Shown in pieces: positions 11,600-23,459 of a stretch of DNA of 64,000 nt. The DNA comes from Cocos nucifera (taxonomy: Eukaryota > Streptophyta > Magnoliopsida > Arecales > Arecaceae). Position numbers and translations under genes: made by a program. How positions within the stretch are numbered: position 1 is the stretch's first letter; the number at the start of each line of letters is the position of its first letter. The notes beneath the pieces were generated by a model. It saw only the letters and a list, made by a program, of their open reading frames with translations, had not been told where the DNA came from and did not search any database. The stretch is taken from positions 293,501 to 357,500 of the forward strand of contig QRFJ01000060.1 in the NCBI GenBank assembly GCA_006176705.1. Reading direction: 5' to 3'.

Positions 11600-12240
11600 T
11601 AAAGAATATATTTTCCAAAATAAAGAAGTTATCTAAATGCATAGGCTTTATGCTAGTATACAATAAAAACCAAGGGATGTACCGATGTGAGTGATTCAAT
11701 ATATATAGCTGGAATGGAGAAAGAGAGGTAGACCAAAATCATGTAGGATAAAGTAGACATCTCAATATGACTAATAGGATAGATTGAAGGAAAAGAATTT
11801 ATGTAGCCAATGCCGACTAATTTAGGATTAAGGTTAGTAGAGTTGAGTTAGTTGAAGCATGAGCATGAACTTAGCCCGTTTACGTCACATAACTTAGTTA
11901 TATGGAGCAACTAAATCATGATATGTCTTCCATCCTTACTTTTCTAAAGAGAAATTCTTATTGCACTGCATGTGGTGCAGAATGAGTTGCATTGCATGCA
12001 GTGATTGGTGCGCGTGCAAGGCTGGAGTGTAAGACCGAAATTTTTTTCTTCCGATCCCACATGCATACTAATTACCAAGGATGGTATGCGTGGGCTGCAC
12101 CACCCACAGTGCACAAAATGTTTGTCTTTTCTAAAAGAGCCTGAGTCGGTAGGATACATGGATGGTTGATTGTCCGGCCCACCACGTAATTATGCCTTTT
12201 GAGACTCCTTTCAAAAAGGGCACCAGCTAAGGTTAGCCCT
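11600..12240 (+). mobile_element. Insertion in a Z intron containing an RTE-type LINE 3' tail
   Basis: W keeps the uninterrupted order here, whereas Z has extra sequence between GACCGTGCCAGTGGATTT and about 12,240. Within it, about 11,725-11,860 reads like the end of a plant RTE-clade LINE. GGTAGACCAAAATC (RPK-like), a spacer, GAAGGAAAAGAATTTATGTAGCC (the W-x-KRI-x-VA-type end) and then GCCGACTAATTTAGGATTAAGG with a GTTGAGTTAGTTG tail match the usual family ending. About 11,940-12,170 is a separate short stretch with inverted GTGCA-rich blocks, origin unknown. Confidence 0.5.
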
Positions 12241-12244
12241 TACA

Positions 12245-12445
12245 TTGTACATGGCCAAAACTTGCCCTAATTTGGGTTGTGCCGACTGATAAGAAAATCA
12301 CCATCAATGGGTTCTAAACTATATCGACGGTCGTAAGCTGTGTCGACTGCTAAGAAAACACTCATCTCAACTGGCAAGTTTCGGGCCATGCCTGCAATCG
12401 TAGGCCATGCCGGCCAATAAGAGAACCTCCGACCGCTAATATAAA
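12245..12445 (+). repeat. Imperfect tandem block of Z leader intron
   Basis: Three diverged units of about 60 bases with TCG-x-TAGGCCATGCCGG and GATAAGAAAAC/AATAAGAGAAC motifs. The inverted counterpart lies in W at 25,330-25,570. It is a shared, non-coding component of the family. Confidence 0.5.
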
Positions 12446-12889
12446 GTAAAATTATTTATTGCTCATCTTTAATTATTTATGAATGTAATTTATGTTGTAG
12501 AATTTATTGCATAATTTTTTTTGAATATTTATATCTTGTTATTTTTATTTATTGCATTGCATAACGATAGATCCGTCAATTGATTAGTGTTCAAAATCTC
12601 TGACATCCTTATATTTATATATAATTATATGGATGAAAGAATTATTTATCATGATCAACTGATTATCTAATTTGGATAGTTTAAAAATTATAAATAATTC
12701 TATAGGTAACTGCAGTAATCAAACGGTATGCTAAGAATTTTGAATAAAATTTTGGATAGCATTTTTCTTTTATTCTTCCTTCGTGGAAGAACTAAGAAAA
12801 AATACTATCAAAATTTTATTTGATCCCTATTGTATATTATTTAATTACTATAATGAACCTATAGAATTAATATAATTTTTGAATGAGAT

Positions 12890-14520
12890 AGGACCTATTG
12901 ATAGGGACACGATGCTGTCGTTAAGACACCGTGTTTATCAATTTAAATCCGACTCTTTACTTTTTAAACTAACTAAAAATTATGAAGAAAGTGGTGAGTC
13001 GGATCGAATCCATAGAGAGGCAATGATTTATTTCTAAAATCTTTGATTTTTTTTTTCAAGAAAAGAAAGCAAGGATTTTTTTTAAAAAATTAAAGTTAAA
13101 AAATAGATCTATAAATAAAAATAGAATTTAAATTATGTAAAAATAAATTTGATACTAAGATCTACTATTTAGATCTTAGCAACTACTTATAGTAAAATTA
13201 AAAAGCAATAAAGAACAAATAATTTAAAGAGCTAGAATTGAAAACAATAATAAAACTTTTTTTATTAAATTTAAAACTAAGATGCAGAATTTAAATACAA
13301 AAAATTAAAGAAAATTTAGAATTTTAATACAAGAAATTAAAGAAAAAAGACTAGATGGAGATCGCAGATCGGCGTAGGCATGAAGATGGCGTAGAAGATC
13401 GGCTCTTCTTCTCAGCAGCACCGCAGCTTTGAAGCAACCTTTAATCCCGAGCTTGACTTTCACCCTATACCTTAGCTTCCCTTCCAACCCTCCTCCCTTT
13501 CTTAGAGGCTTAGGATCCTTTTTATAGAGCTAGAAGAGGTAGATATTTATTTCTAAAAGCAATATGGGACTAATTTCCTTTGTACTCGTAAAAATCTGAA
13601 TAAAATTTGAATAAAAACAACTCTATTATGACTCTGGTAAATCTGGTAAAATCTGGCTATCCTATAGGAATCGAACGGTTCAAAAATCGTCAAAATCGGA
13701 TGCCTATCAGCCCAGATCAGCTCGAATTAATTTTTGGCCATCCGATCGCGCTTGATCAAGGAAATCTGGCCGCAAATCGTGCTTCGGGAGTCCTGATCAC
13801 CGTCGGGAGCGTTCTGGATCATCGGATCGAAGCTGGAATCAGGCGCTGCCATTTGATGGTGATCCGAGTGAAGTTGGCAATCGAAAAAAATGCTGACCGT
13901 CCGATCTTAACCGCAATCAACCACAGCCGTCCGATCGCGCAATTACTGTTCCCATGGACCGCGTAGATCGACTATACCGCACACCGCAACCAATCAACAC
14001 TTCTATCGCCGAGTGAAATGACCAGATTGCCCTGTGAGCCACGATAAATTTTTGTAGACCCTTTAAGGGTCTAGGTCCACCACGTGGCAGGCTCTGATTC
14101 GTCGGACTTTGCTGAGCTGGCGGTCCACGCTTGGATCGTAGACCGGCTGATGGCTTCAATGACTGAGTCGGCTTTGATGGCTCGGCTTGGCTTGGTGGCT
14201 CGGCTTGTGGAGCCGGTTGAGCCGTTTTCTTTTTTTTATTTAATTTTTATTTATTTTATATATTTTTTTAAAAAATTCATATCTTTTTCATTTTAGCTCT
14301 ATTTTACTTGAAATTTATTTTGTTGTGATCAGAAAAATGGGCTCTTTCTTTTAATAATAAAATTTTATTTCTTAATTTTTATTTATTTTTTATTATTTTT
14401 TAATTAATTTTTTTAATTAATAAAAATATGAATTTTTTAAAAATTATATAAATTGATTGATAATTCTTAAAAATTAATATAAATTAATTAATAAATTAAT
14501 ACTTTTATTGATAAATTTAC
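12890..14520. other. Insertion of LTR-like sequence in a Z intron, ends unresolved
   Basis: About 1.6 kb absent from X and W. Features seen: GTCGGATCGAATCCATAGAG followed by a T-rich stretch, a Trp-poor GC-richer centre (about 13,640-14,220) with repeated GATCG-type words, and a CGGCTTG / GAGCCGGTTGAGCCG block ending in T-rich DNA. This composition is common in LTRs of plant gypsy elements. I could not fix terminal TG..CA or a target duplication, and no gag-pol motifs are present, so a solo LTR is only a guess. Confidence 0.35.
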
Positions 14521-14716
14521 GATGCTTATCACCTATCTTTACCTATTAGTTGGTGATAGGATGCATTTGCTGCATATTTGAAAATAAAATTTAATGTGAG
14601 TTCCACACATGATATTTATTTTGATCCCTATTTATGATGTATTTTTTATTTATAATGCATTAGTATATAATGTAAGTTTCATGCATGATTTAATTACAGT
14701 ATCATCAATTTTTATA

Positions 14717-17455
14717 ATAGATAAAGAGTAGATGAAGTTTAGTAGGCTCTCGTCAGAATATAAGGCTAGACTTCAAAAATTTTTTAATTTTATTATAAAA
14801 AATTTTGGGGACCATGAACTTATCCAATGTTCTTATAAAAAATGTATGGATGGGGTGTGGCTACCTCGTCAAGATGTAAATGATCATCTTACTATTTATG
14901 GCTTTAAATTCGATTATAAAATTTATTGAGATCAACATGGTGATGGTAGGCTGCAAAGAGGTGATCAACATGATAGGAGAGTGGAACAAATGATTTATAA
15001 TATTTTTTTCTTTGTTGGCCATAATGACAATGCATCTACGTCCATGTCTGATCCTATGGTTAGTGGAATGATAAATAGTGAGGATGTAGAGAAGGTCCAT
15101 AAGTCGATGGAGGATGCTAATGTTCCATTGTATCCCGAATGTGAAAAGATGGCAAAGCTTGAGTTTTTGATCCGATTGTACTATGCAAAATGCTCTAATA
15201 GATTCAGTAATAATGGAGTGAACTGCATACTAAAACTTTTTAGAAGACATTCTTCTGGATAATGTATAAATCTCGAAGAATAATTATAAGGCATCGAAGA
15301 TTATTAAATAGTTAGGCTTTACTTATACTAAGATATATGCATGTCCTATTAATTGCATGCTCTACTGGAAGGAGGATGCCAATCGGAATGAGTGCACGAG
15401 GTGCGGTGTATCAAGATGGAAAGAGAATAAAGATGGCACATCAACCTGTGTACCTTAAAAGTTGATGTGGTACTTTTCTTTGATTTTGAGACAACAAAAG
15501 TTGTTTATGTCAGCAAGAACATTGAAAGACATGAGATGACATGAAGAGAATCTAATAAAAGATGATGCATTAAGGCATCCAATCGATGGGGAGGCATGGT
15601 AGAAATTTAATAAAATATATTTCAATTTCACACAGGAGATACATAATGTGAGGTTGGACTTGTCATGCGACGGTTTCAAGCCATTCAAGCATATAAATAC
15701 CATCCACACTATATGGCCAGTGTTTATTCATGTTTACAACCTTCCATCATGGATGTGTACGAAAAAATTCTTTGCTTTCATGATAGTGCTCATCCCTGGA
15801 TCGATGGAGATAGCTAATGATATTGATGTCTATTTTCAACCTCTTATTGTCGAGCTAAAATAATTATAGAACATTCAAGGTGTTCCAAACTTTGATACTT
15901 TACTGAATGAGTCATTCTTCATGCGCACCGCGCTTTTATGGATAATAAATAACTTTCCAACCTATGTCCTAATATCGGGTTGGAGCATGAAAGATGAGCT
16001 AGCATGCCTAGTTTATAGCAAAAACATCCAATCTAGAAGCTTGACACATTAGAAGAGCTTTAGCTATATGGAGCGTCGATGTTTTTTCTATTAAAATCAT
16101 CCATACAGAAGGAATGCATGTTCCTTCGATGGCACTATTGAGGAAGGTGAGGCCCCAAGCCGAATGTCTAGGAGTGAGGTATTGATAGAGTTGGATGGTC
16201 TCGATATTGAATTTAGAAAAAATGATCCGATTGATGGTAAGAAGAGAAAGCATTGATTAAAGAAAGATGACATATACTTTATTTGGAGAAAAAAGAGCAT
16301 CTTTTTTGACTTGCTATATTAAGAGACAAATTTATTATGCCACTGCTTAGATGTAATGCATATTGAAAAGAATGTGTGCGAGCTCCTATTGATAACAATA
16401 TTGAATATCAAAGATAAGACCAAGAATGACTTGAATTCTTAATTTGACTTAAAAGAATGGGGTATTAGGAGATCACTCAATCTGGAGCCCGTAGGGAGAG
16501 AACAGTGGAGGCTCCATCATACATGCTATGTTATGAATGCCTCCAAATGATCCATATTTCTTCATATGTTGGAGAACATAAAGATCCCAGATGGATACTC
16601 AAGCAATATATCAAAGCATGTGAATAGTAAAGATGTCAAACTTGGAGGATTGAAGACTCATGATTATCATGTGCTGATGCAGGAATTGATCCCAATAGCT
16701 ATTCACCGTGTGTTGCCAAAAAATATCAGAATGACTGTTATTCGTCTTTGTAACTTTTACAGAGATATTTGTACAAAGAGATTGCTTAAGAAAGATGTGA
16801 AGGAAATGAAGGTAAGGATAGTGACTATATTATGTGATCTGGAGAAAATATTTTCACCATCATTTTTCATGGTTATGATGCATCTCATCATGCACCTTGT
16901 GGGAAAAATTATACTCAGAGGTCCAGTGTTCTACCGATGGATGTATCCTACTAAGAGAAATATTCAAACTCTGAAATCTTATGGAAGAAATATGAATCGC
17001 CTGGAGGGATCCATATCAGAAGGTTATTTGGATCAAGAGTGTATAGATTTTTGTATCATGTACTTAAATAAGCTCGAGACACGTCATAATCGACCAATGA
17101 GAAATTTGGATGATCAATATGAGCTAATTGAGCCTGCATTTGAGTCCATTCCACAGTCAGATAGACTTTTCACTTTATATCGCCTCACTAATTTGAGCTT
17201 TGAGGAAAGAAATAAGGCACCCCATTATGTGCTCTTCAACTATGATATCATTGAGCCATACATAACGTGAGTCACTCAGCCTTATTTATTTTATAATAAT
17301 TAGAAAAAAATATCTAATTATATCTAAATTTATTCTTTGTATATCCAGCAAACATAAAAGATCATAAGAGTAAAATACGATGCTCTAAGTATGCAGGAGA
17401 AAGAAAAAATGTACCGTAAAAAATTTTCTGATGGTTCAAAGATCATGTAAGTGAT
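14717..17455 (+). pseudogene. CACTA transposase of Z (Transpos_assoc + TNP2 + DUF4218), decayed
   Basis: Segments in family order. (1) 14,717-14,929 matches the Transpos_assoc domain (LQKFFNFIIKNFGDHELIQC ... ECSYKKC-like Cys pair, then HLTIYGF). (2) 14,981-15,262 has the TNP2 entry 'DANVPLYPECEKMAKLEFLIRLYYAKC'-type block. (3) About 15,560-16,000 is the TNP2 core: HPIDGEAW, VRLDLSCDGFKPF, WPVFIHVYNLPSWMC, DIDVYFQPLIVELK, FFMRTALLWIINNFPTYVLI-SGWS. (4) 16,566-17,270 (234 residues) is the DUF4218 part (LKTHDYHVLMQELIPIAI, ITRLC-like IRLCNFYRDIC, GPVFYRWMYP). The presumed start is ATA and the fifth codon is TAG where the family usually has ATG and TGG (14,717-14,731). At least five other stops or frameshifts follow. 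The enzyme would cut and join the element ends, but this copy cannot be made. Confidence 0.85.
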
Positions 17456-17557
17456 TATATATTCCTTCCTTGTGTAACTTATTTAAACATATGTTTGCTA
17501 ATTAGATGTCATTTCTTTAATTAGGTGTGAAGATTACCGCTCGATGATGTGAGCCCT

Positions 17558-18366
17558 CATTACTACAAAAAGAGCCTACGATAGTGCATACTATGGCAGC
17601 GATTTTTGAAACTACTGCAATAGAGTCTACGATAGCGGTTATAAAAAATTGCTGCTATAGGTCCGACCTATAGCAGTCGTTACAATAAATCACTGTCATA
17701 GTCCGACCTATGGCAGCGATTCCTTATAACCGCTGCGATAGATCTGACCCATGGCAGTGGTTTCTTATAACCACTGCCATATGTCGGATATATGGCAGTG
17801 GTTTCTTATAATTGCTGCTATACGTCGATCAATGATAGTAGTTATTTATAATCACTGTAATATATATATTTTTTATTTTTTTAAATAATATATAATTTTA
17901 AAATTTAATAGCCATCTTCATCATTCATTATCTAAATAATTATCATTAGAGTATCATCATAAAAGATCACATCAATATGATGGTTCCAGCTTCATCGATC
18001 AGAAAAATTTAATTTCAACGACCATGAATGATGATCCGATAATCTGATAGATGGAGACCTCCAATAGATCTAAAAATCTACAATGATGATCTCAGTTATG
18101 TTTGTAGCATACTATCAAAATTTTACTTCAATTGGATATCATTATCTTGGTCAATTTAGTATAAGTTAATTTTGATCGTTAAATGATAAATGAGTGATCA
18201 AAAGATCAGACGATATCCGATTATGAGATAATTTTTTTTTATAAATGATCTTAGCTACTACTTTAATCATTTTTTTATGGTGGTGATTATAAAATTCAAT
18301 TCGTGAGACTAAGAACAATCTAAAACTATACGTCGCTTGGTAATCATTCTTAAACTTCATTGGTTG

Positions 18367-18445
<79 letters not shown>

Positions 18446-18990
18446 TGTGCTTTTGCAATATCTGCTTAACGTGAATAGTTCATATGAAAATTATTTGAAT
18501 TTTACTATCATCATCATATAAAATAATTAAAATTATAGCAAATATCATTAATCTAAAAAAATATCTCATAATTGGATGCCGTTTAGCCCTTTGATCGCTT
18601 GTTTCTAATTTAACGATCGAAATCATTCCATACTAAATTGATCATGATAACAATATCTAATTAGAGTAAAACTTTGATAGAATGCTACAAATGTCACCAA
18701 GATCATCGTTGCAGATTTTTGGATTGATCGAAGGTCTCCATCTATCAGTGATCGCATCATCGTTCGTGATCGTCAAAATCAAATTTTTCTGATCGATGAA
18801 GTTAAGGCCATCAGATCGAGGTGATCTTTTATGATGACACTCTAATGGTAATTATTTAGATAATGAATGATGAAGATGAGCATTAAAATTTAAAATTATA
18901 TAATATTTAAAAAAATAAAAAAAAAATTATTTTTAACCTACGGTAGTGGTTACTAAAAATTGCTGCTATAAATCTATGGTAGCGGTTATA
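17558..18990 (+). repeat. Foldback end of X with subterminal arrays
   Basis: Arrays of the CTATGGCAGCGGTT-type motif at 17,558-17,870 and about 18,940-18,990 flank an inverted repeat (about 17,885-18,300 against about 18,480-18,900). The loop is lengthened by an AT microsatellite. Same foldback as in Z and W, with independent substitutions in each. Confidence 0.8.
18368..18442 (+). repeat. (AT)n microsatellite at the hairpin apex of X
   Basis: About 37 uninterrupted TA/AT units. It sits almost exactly midway between the foldback arms. The corresponding place in Z (TTGGTAATTATGCTCATGC) and W (TTGGTAGTTATGCTCGTGC) has only a short ATTATG, so the array grew in X alone. Confidence 0.95.
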
Positions 18991-19089
18991 AGGATCTGAT
19001 TCAATTACTAGTACCGAATCCAAATCTGATGGGTTCATAATTGAAGTACCAGACTCGAACCCTAACGATTTTCAGGTGTCCAGACCCAA

Positions 19090-19440
19090 TTTCGAGATTC
19101 GAAACTAAGAAAGGGAGAGGGAGAGAGGGAGGAAGGGTGTCCAACCTCATCGTCATTGTCGATGAGGGAGATCGAGAAAGAGAGAGAGAGAGAGAGAGGG
19201 AGGGAGGGGGTCCGACCTCGCCGGCGAGGGAGATCGAGAGAGTGAGAGAGGGAGGGAGGAATTCGACCTTACCATCGTTGTCGGTGAGGGAGATCGAGAG
19301 AGGGAGAGAGTGAGGGAGGGGGTCTGACCTCGTCGGTGAGGGATGAGATCGAGAGAGGGAGAGAGGAAGATCGAGAGAGGAAGAGAGGAATCGAGAGGGG
19401 GTCCGGCCTCGACGGTGATGGAGATTGAGTGGAAGACGGA
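19090..19440 (+). repeat. Purine-rich leader tract of X
   Basis: GAGAGA-rich with repeated GAGGGAGATCGAGAGAG units (about 60-65 base period, interspersed with CGACCTCGTCGGTG). It is the X counterpart of the leader tracts in Z and W. The Arg/Glu-rich frames on the plus strand and Ser/Leu/Pro frames opposite are composition artefacts. Confidence 0.6.
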
Positions 19441-19828
19441 TAGTCAGAAAGATGAGAGGAGGGCGGAGACAGTCAAGAATAGGGGATGGCACACAGCCGA
19501 GCTGGCTTGGATACGTAGTCGAGCTAGCTCGGATCAAGATCGAGCCGATTGGGAGAGGACCCGAGTCAGATGTCTCAGGCATGGAGCTGACTCGATGGCT
19601 GCGAATAGAATTTGATATGTCTCTCTAAGGTTCCAACTTTAAGCCTTAAGGTGCCACCATCATCTACTTCATTTATTATATTGCATAGCAATAGACCCGT
19701 CAGTTGATTAGTGTACATAATCTTTGGCATATGTATATTTATATGTAATTATACGGATGGTACCTAGGCATATCTTTGATTATTGTTCAACATGTTATAT
19801 TGGTTAATGTTCATTAACGTTGCAGGTC

Positions 19829-20375
19829 ATGATGGCACCGAAATGCCATCTAGCTTTCATCCCTACCTTTGAGGAGCAGTCAGAGCATACTCTATCCATC
19901 TCTGCATCGGCTGCTCAGAAAACTCCACTGTCGGTATCTACTCCACTGGCAGCATTGAATACTCCACCGGCATCTGAGCCTCCACCATCATCCACATCTC
20001 CGACACATGCTACTCCACCGACATCTGAGTATATATTTTTATTATATTATATATTTATTTTTTATATAGTATTTGTATACTTATATATATTTGTATAACG
20101 TATTTTCATTGCAGATGCATCATCCAGTAGGATATTTCATGGTCCCACACGTATGGCGCATGTATGAAACCACCAGCATCAAGTGAGATATAGTATGATC
20201 CGGAGGGGAGGCCAGTAGGGGAGACTGCGCGGGAGATGCATTCCTTTTTTGGAGTGCTTGTGAAGCGGTCGGACATTATTCCCGTAGAGCCCAGAGATTG
20301 GCAATTGATGGATGATACTATCAGGGATCAGGTGTGCGAGGAGATATGGATAAGTACATGCATCTTAGTTATATT
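19829..20375 (+). pseudogene. Second CACTA gene of X, first exons only
   Basis: Starts ATGATGGCACCG after a TTGCAG acceptor (MMAPKCHLAFIP). It parallels Z (MMVPKCHLAFTP at 21,538) and W (24,437 downwards). A Ser/Thr/Pro-rich stretch follows, then a donor near 20,028 and an exon from about 20,115 (MHHPVGYF). The next exon reaches GAGATATGGATAAGT near 20,350. From about 20,395 the sequence is already the terminal repeat array, so all downstream exons (the conserved Transposase_24-like block and the acidic tail) are missing. Stops interrupt exon 2. It cannot make a full product. Confidence 0.6.
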
Positions 20376-20394
20376 TATGCATTTTATATGTTTA

Positions 20395-20823
20395 CAATCG
20401 CTATCGTGGACGTGCCAACCACTACCGTAGGTAATGTATCAACTGCTGCATTAGACCTATGATAGCGGTTATGTAACCACTTCCATAGGCAAGCCTATGG
20501 CAATGGTTCCATAACCGCTGCCATAGATCGGTCTATCACCGTAGTTCTATATCCATTGTCATAAGACCGCTGCTATAGACCAGTCTATCACAACGGTTCT
20601 ATAACCACTGTCATAGACAAGCCTATGACAGCGGTTTGAAAACCACTGCAATAGGCATCTATGGCAGTGGTTTTTATAACCGCTGCAACAACCGCTACCA
20701 TAGACCTACGGAGATAGCTGCAGTGGCAGCGGTTAGCTAACCGCTGCAATATCCTATAGCAGCGATTTTTTAGGCTACGGTAGCGGTTACGAACTGCTGC
20801 TGTAGCCCAATTCTGTAGCAGTG
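20395..20823 (+). repeat. Distal subterminal array of X
   Basis: About nine palindromic units of the GGCAGCGGTT/AACCGCTGCC family up to the terminal GGCTACGGTAGCGGTTACG - GTAGCAGTG. Inverted relative to the W left end (7402-7,800), to which it is closely similar. Confidence 0.7.
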
Positions 20824-20826
20824 CCT

Positions 20827-21351
20827 GAAGTGTGTGCTCTTTCAATGGGCCATAATCATATCGTACGTGAGTATAAATAGCTCATCATTAACGGCTACAA
20901 ATTTAATATTCATAGTAGATCTATAAACATAACAACATAAAATAGTAGCATAATATTGAGTGCCACTACTTAGTATTATGCTAGCTCGAGGGATTTACAA
21001 GCTCGTACAGAAGATTTGAACTATTATGGCATGGTGGAGAAGATAGTCATCTTAGACTATTATTCTAAAGAGAGGATTGCGTTAATGAAGTGCTATTGGT
21101 TTGACATCTTATCACAGTCAAGGATGAAGACTGATGAGTGTGATTTTACTCTCGTTAACATGCAATACCATCTACGCACTGAAGAATCATATATACTTAT
21201 TGCCTCCCAAGCTAGTCAAGTCTTCTACATTAGTGATCTCTTGGAGCCTCAATGGGGTATTGTTGTGAAGATGGTGCCTAGGCATATCTTTGATGATACC
21301 GAAGTTGATGATGATGTTGGACCATGCATGCAAAGTACTCTTTTAGGATAA
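20827..21351 (+). pseudogene. DUF4216 segment of the Z transposase
   Basis: Resumes the Z coding region directly after the X target-site copy. 20,827-20,910 encodes SMGHNHIVREYK-stop-LIINGYKFNI, equivalent to the usual 'V-x2-Y-x2-YIINGYKFHT' block. The open part 21,016-21,351 (111 residues) is a clear DUF4216 domain: YYGMVEKIVILDYYSKERIALMKCYWFD, CDFTLVNMQY, FYISDLLEPQWGIVVKMVPR. In plant CACTA elements this domain forms the C-terminal part of the large transposase or a short neighbouring frame. Its biochemical role is unknown. Several stops lie in the 5' half. Confidence 0.8.
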
Positions 21352-21534
21352 AACTTATCTAGTACTATCGAGGTCCCAAATATATTTGTCAGGAGCGATG
21401 GTGATATCCATATTGTATATACCACTATATGATGACTTCAATATTCTGATATAAATATTAAAGTCTATTTATTGATGCTATACTAATATTATTGTTCAAC
21501 ATATTATATTGATTAATGTTCATTAATATTGCAG

Positions 21535-23284
21535 ATCATGATGGTACCAAAATGCCATCTAGCTTTCACCCCCATTCCTCGTTGGGTTATGTGGAGCTCG
21601 ACATCTGAGAAGCAGTCGGAGCATACTCCATCTACATCCACATCAGTTGCTCAGGGATCATCAGCATATACTCCACCATCGGTATCTACTCCACCAGCAT
21701 CTGAGCCTCTACCGTCAGCCACATCTTTGATACATGCTCCAACACTGACATCTAAGTGTACATTTTTATTATGTTATTTATTTATTTATATAATATTTAT
21801 ATAATTATATATTTATATAATATATTTTTATTGTAGGTGCATCATCCAGTAGGATATTTTGCGATCTCACATGCATGCCGTATATGTAGAACCGCCAACA
21901 TCAGATGATGGTGCAGTATGATGCGGAGGAGAGGTCAGTAAAGGAGATCGCGTAGGAGATGCAATTTTTTTTTAGAGTGCTTATGAGGTGGCCCGACATC
22001 ATTTCGGTATTATCCATAGACTGACGATTGATGGATGCTGGTGTTAGGAACTGGATGTGGGAGGAGATATGGATAAGTGTATCTCAATTATGTTTATGCA
22101 TTTGATATATTTATACTTTGTTTGATTATAATATTTTGGTAATTGATTTTTGATAACTTTATACATAGGAGGTATGACTTTTCATATTATGAGAGGACTC
22201 GAGATATCAAACTGAAGAAGATTGGAGAGTTGAACCAAGGCTACAAGATCAAGCTCTATAGAGGATGGCTCGAGCATCGATGAGATACTTCGGAGGAGCT
22301 TATTTCTTGGATACAGGATTATCCTTCGAGTCAGTGGGAGGGGATAGTTAGATATTGGAGGAGCTAGAAATTTGAGATAAAATTTCTAACTTTTAAATTT
22401 TTTAATATGCTTAAAATAAATAATAAATATTTTTAAATATTTATTATTTATTTGAATACTTATTAGAATACCTTTCATTAGAACCGGAAGAACTGGACAG
22501 CCTAAGAGTACACGCACACTCTAAGCATGAGTCTATGGCTAATCATGTGCATAGAGAGATAATGAATTCTAAATCTTATTAGATAAATTAAATTAATATT
22601 TTTTATATTTTTAATAAATTGATCCATTGTTATAGCTGATGAGAGATAGAGTGATACCCAGTCGTAGCCAGATCTTTTGATCCAGCCGTATGGACCAGAA
22701 GGGCAGATCGATGAATGCTGCGATTGAGAGAATTTTTATAAGTAATAAATATATTAGTATATATGATCAGTATTATAGTATTTTTTATAAAATTTTATTT
22801 AAATTTATAATTATAAGAGCTGTTAGATGAGCTCGCGAGCGAGGACTCAGACACCTCTGGCCTCCATGACCATCTGTCTCAGGTCTTGGGGCCTGAGCAC
22901 TCTAGGAGGATCTGATGCAGGCCCGGATATAGGTCGACGAGCTACTAATTTGAAGTGAGCACCTCTTCACATGCTTCAAGTGTCTTCAATTAGGAGCAGT
23001 TTGAGGAGGCATTGGTATAGGCAGCTCAGGCTACGATGTGGATAGATCAAGCTATGGTGTGGGCTGCTCATGCTGAGGAGCACACATCTCATCTGAAGGG
23101 CATCTTGAGCACCATGGTGACAAGACTTAGCGCACGTTTTGGAACTGACTTCATGGGCCTTGAGGATATTTTGGTCAACACTCCAGCTCCAACTCCTACA
23201 ACTCTAGCCCCTTTAGCTCCAACTCCTCGAGCTCGTGCTCCATCTCCTAATGACGATGATGACATAGATTTAGAGGACTTTTGA
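21535..23284 (+). pseudogene. Second CACTA gene of Z (Transposase_24-like)
   Basis: Multi-exon gene in the position of the En/Spm second gene. Exon 1 begins ATGATGGTACCA at 21,538 after an AG acceptor, with a Ser/Pro-rich product of about 75 residues. Exon 2 lies at about 21,837-22,070 (HHPVGYF ... WEEIW). Exon 3 at about 22,168-22,380 holds the best-conserved block (RYDFSYYERTRDIKLKKIGE then W-x3-EGIVRYW). Small exons follow at about 22,480-22,730. The final exon (22,815-23,284) has an Ala/His-rich helical stretch (TMWIDQAMVWAAHAEEHTSH), a Pro/Ala hinge and an acidic end DDDDIDLEDF. Stops occur in exons 2, 3 and later. W and X have partial copies. The family's suggested role is binding of subterminal motifs together with the transposase. 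Exon borders are judged by eye. Confidence 0.65.
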
Positions 23285-23459
23285 TGTAATTTTTTAAAAA
23301 AATATTATAATAAATTTTATTTGGTAATAAAATTTAAGTATTTTAGAAATATTTTTATATTTATAATATTTTTTTATATTTTTTCTGTGTTATATATATC
23401 TCTACATTTATCAGATAAAATATATAAAAAATTAAAAATTTATATTTGTTTATGATTCA

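Larger units (their letters stand above)
17558..20823 (+). mobile_element. CACTA transposon 'X' (innermost), deletion derivative
   Basis: Left end CATTACTACAAAAAGAGCCT. The right end on the minus strand is CACTGCTACAGAATTGGGCT. Perfect target duplication CCT at 17555-17557 and 20824-20826. It lies within the coding region of Z, between the DUF4218 and DUF4216 segments. At 3,266 bases it keeps the foldback end, a short purine-rich leader, the first two exons of the second gene and the distal array, but no transposase. Around 19,757 the sequence jumps from the leader intron (Z position about 12,650) to a point matching Z about 21,275 (GGTACCTAGGCATATC). A second and third jump lie near 19,775 and 20,395. 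Confidence 0.88.

Noticed and set aside
13607..13966. 119-residue frame in the Z intron
   Set aside because: Sits in an LTR-like insertion with repeated GATCG words. No motif.
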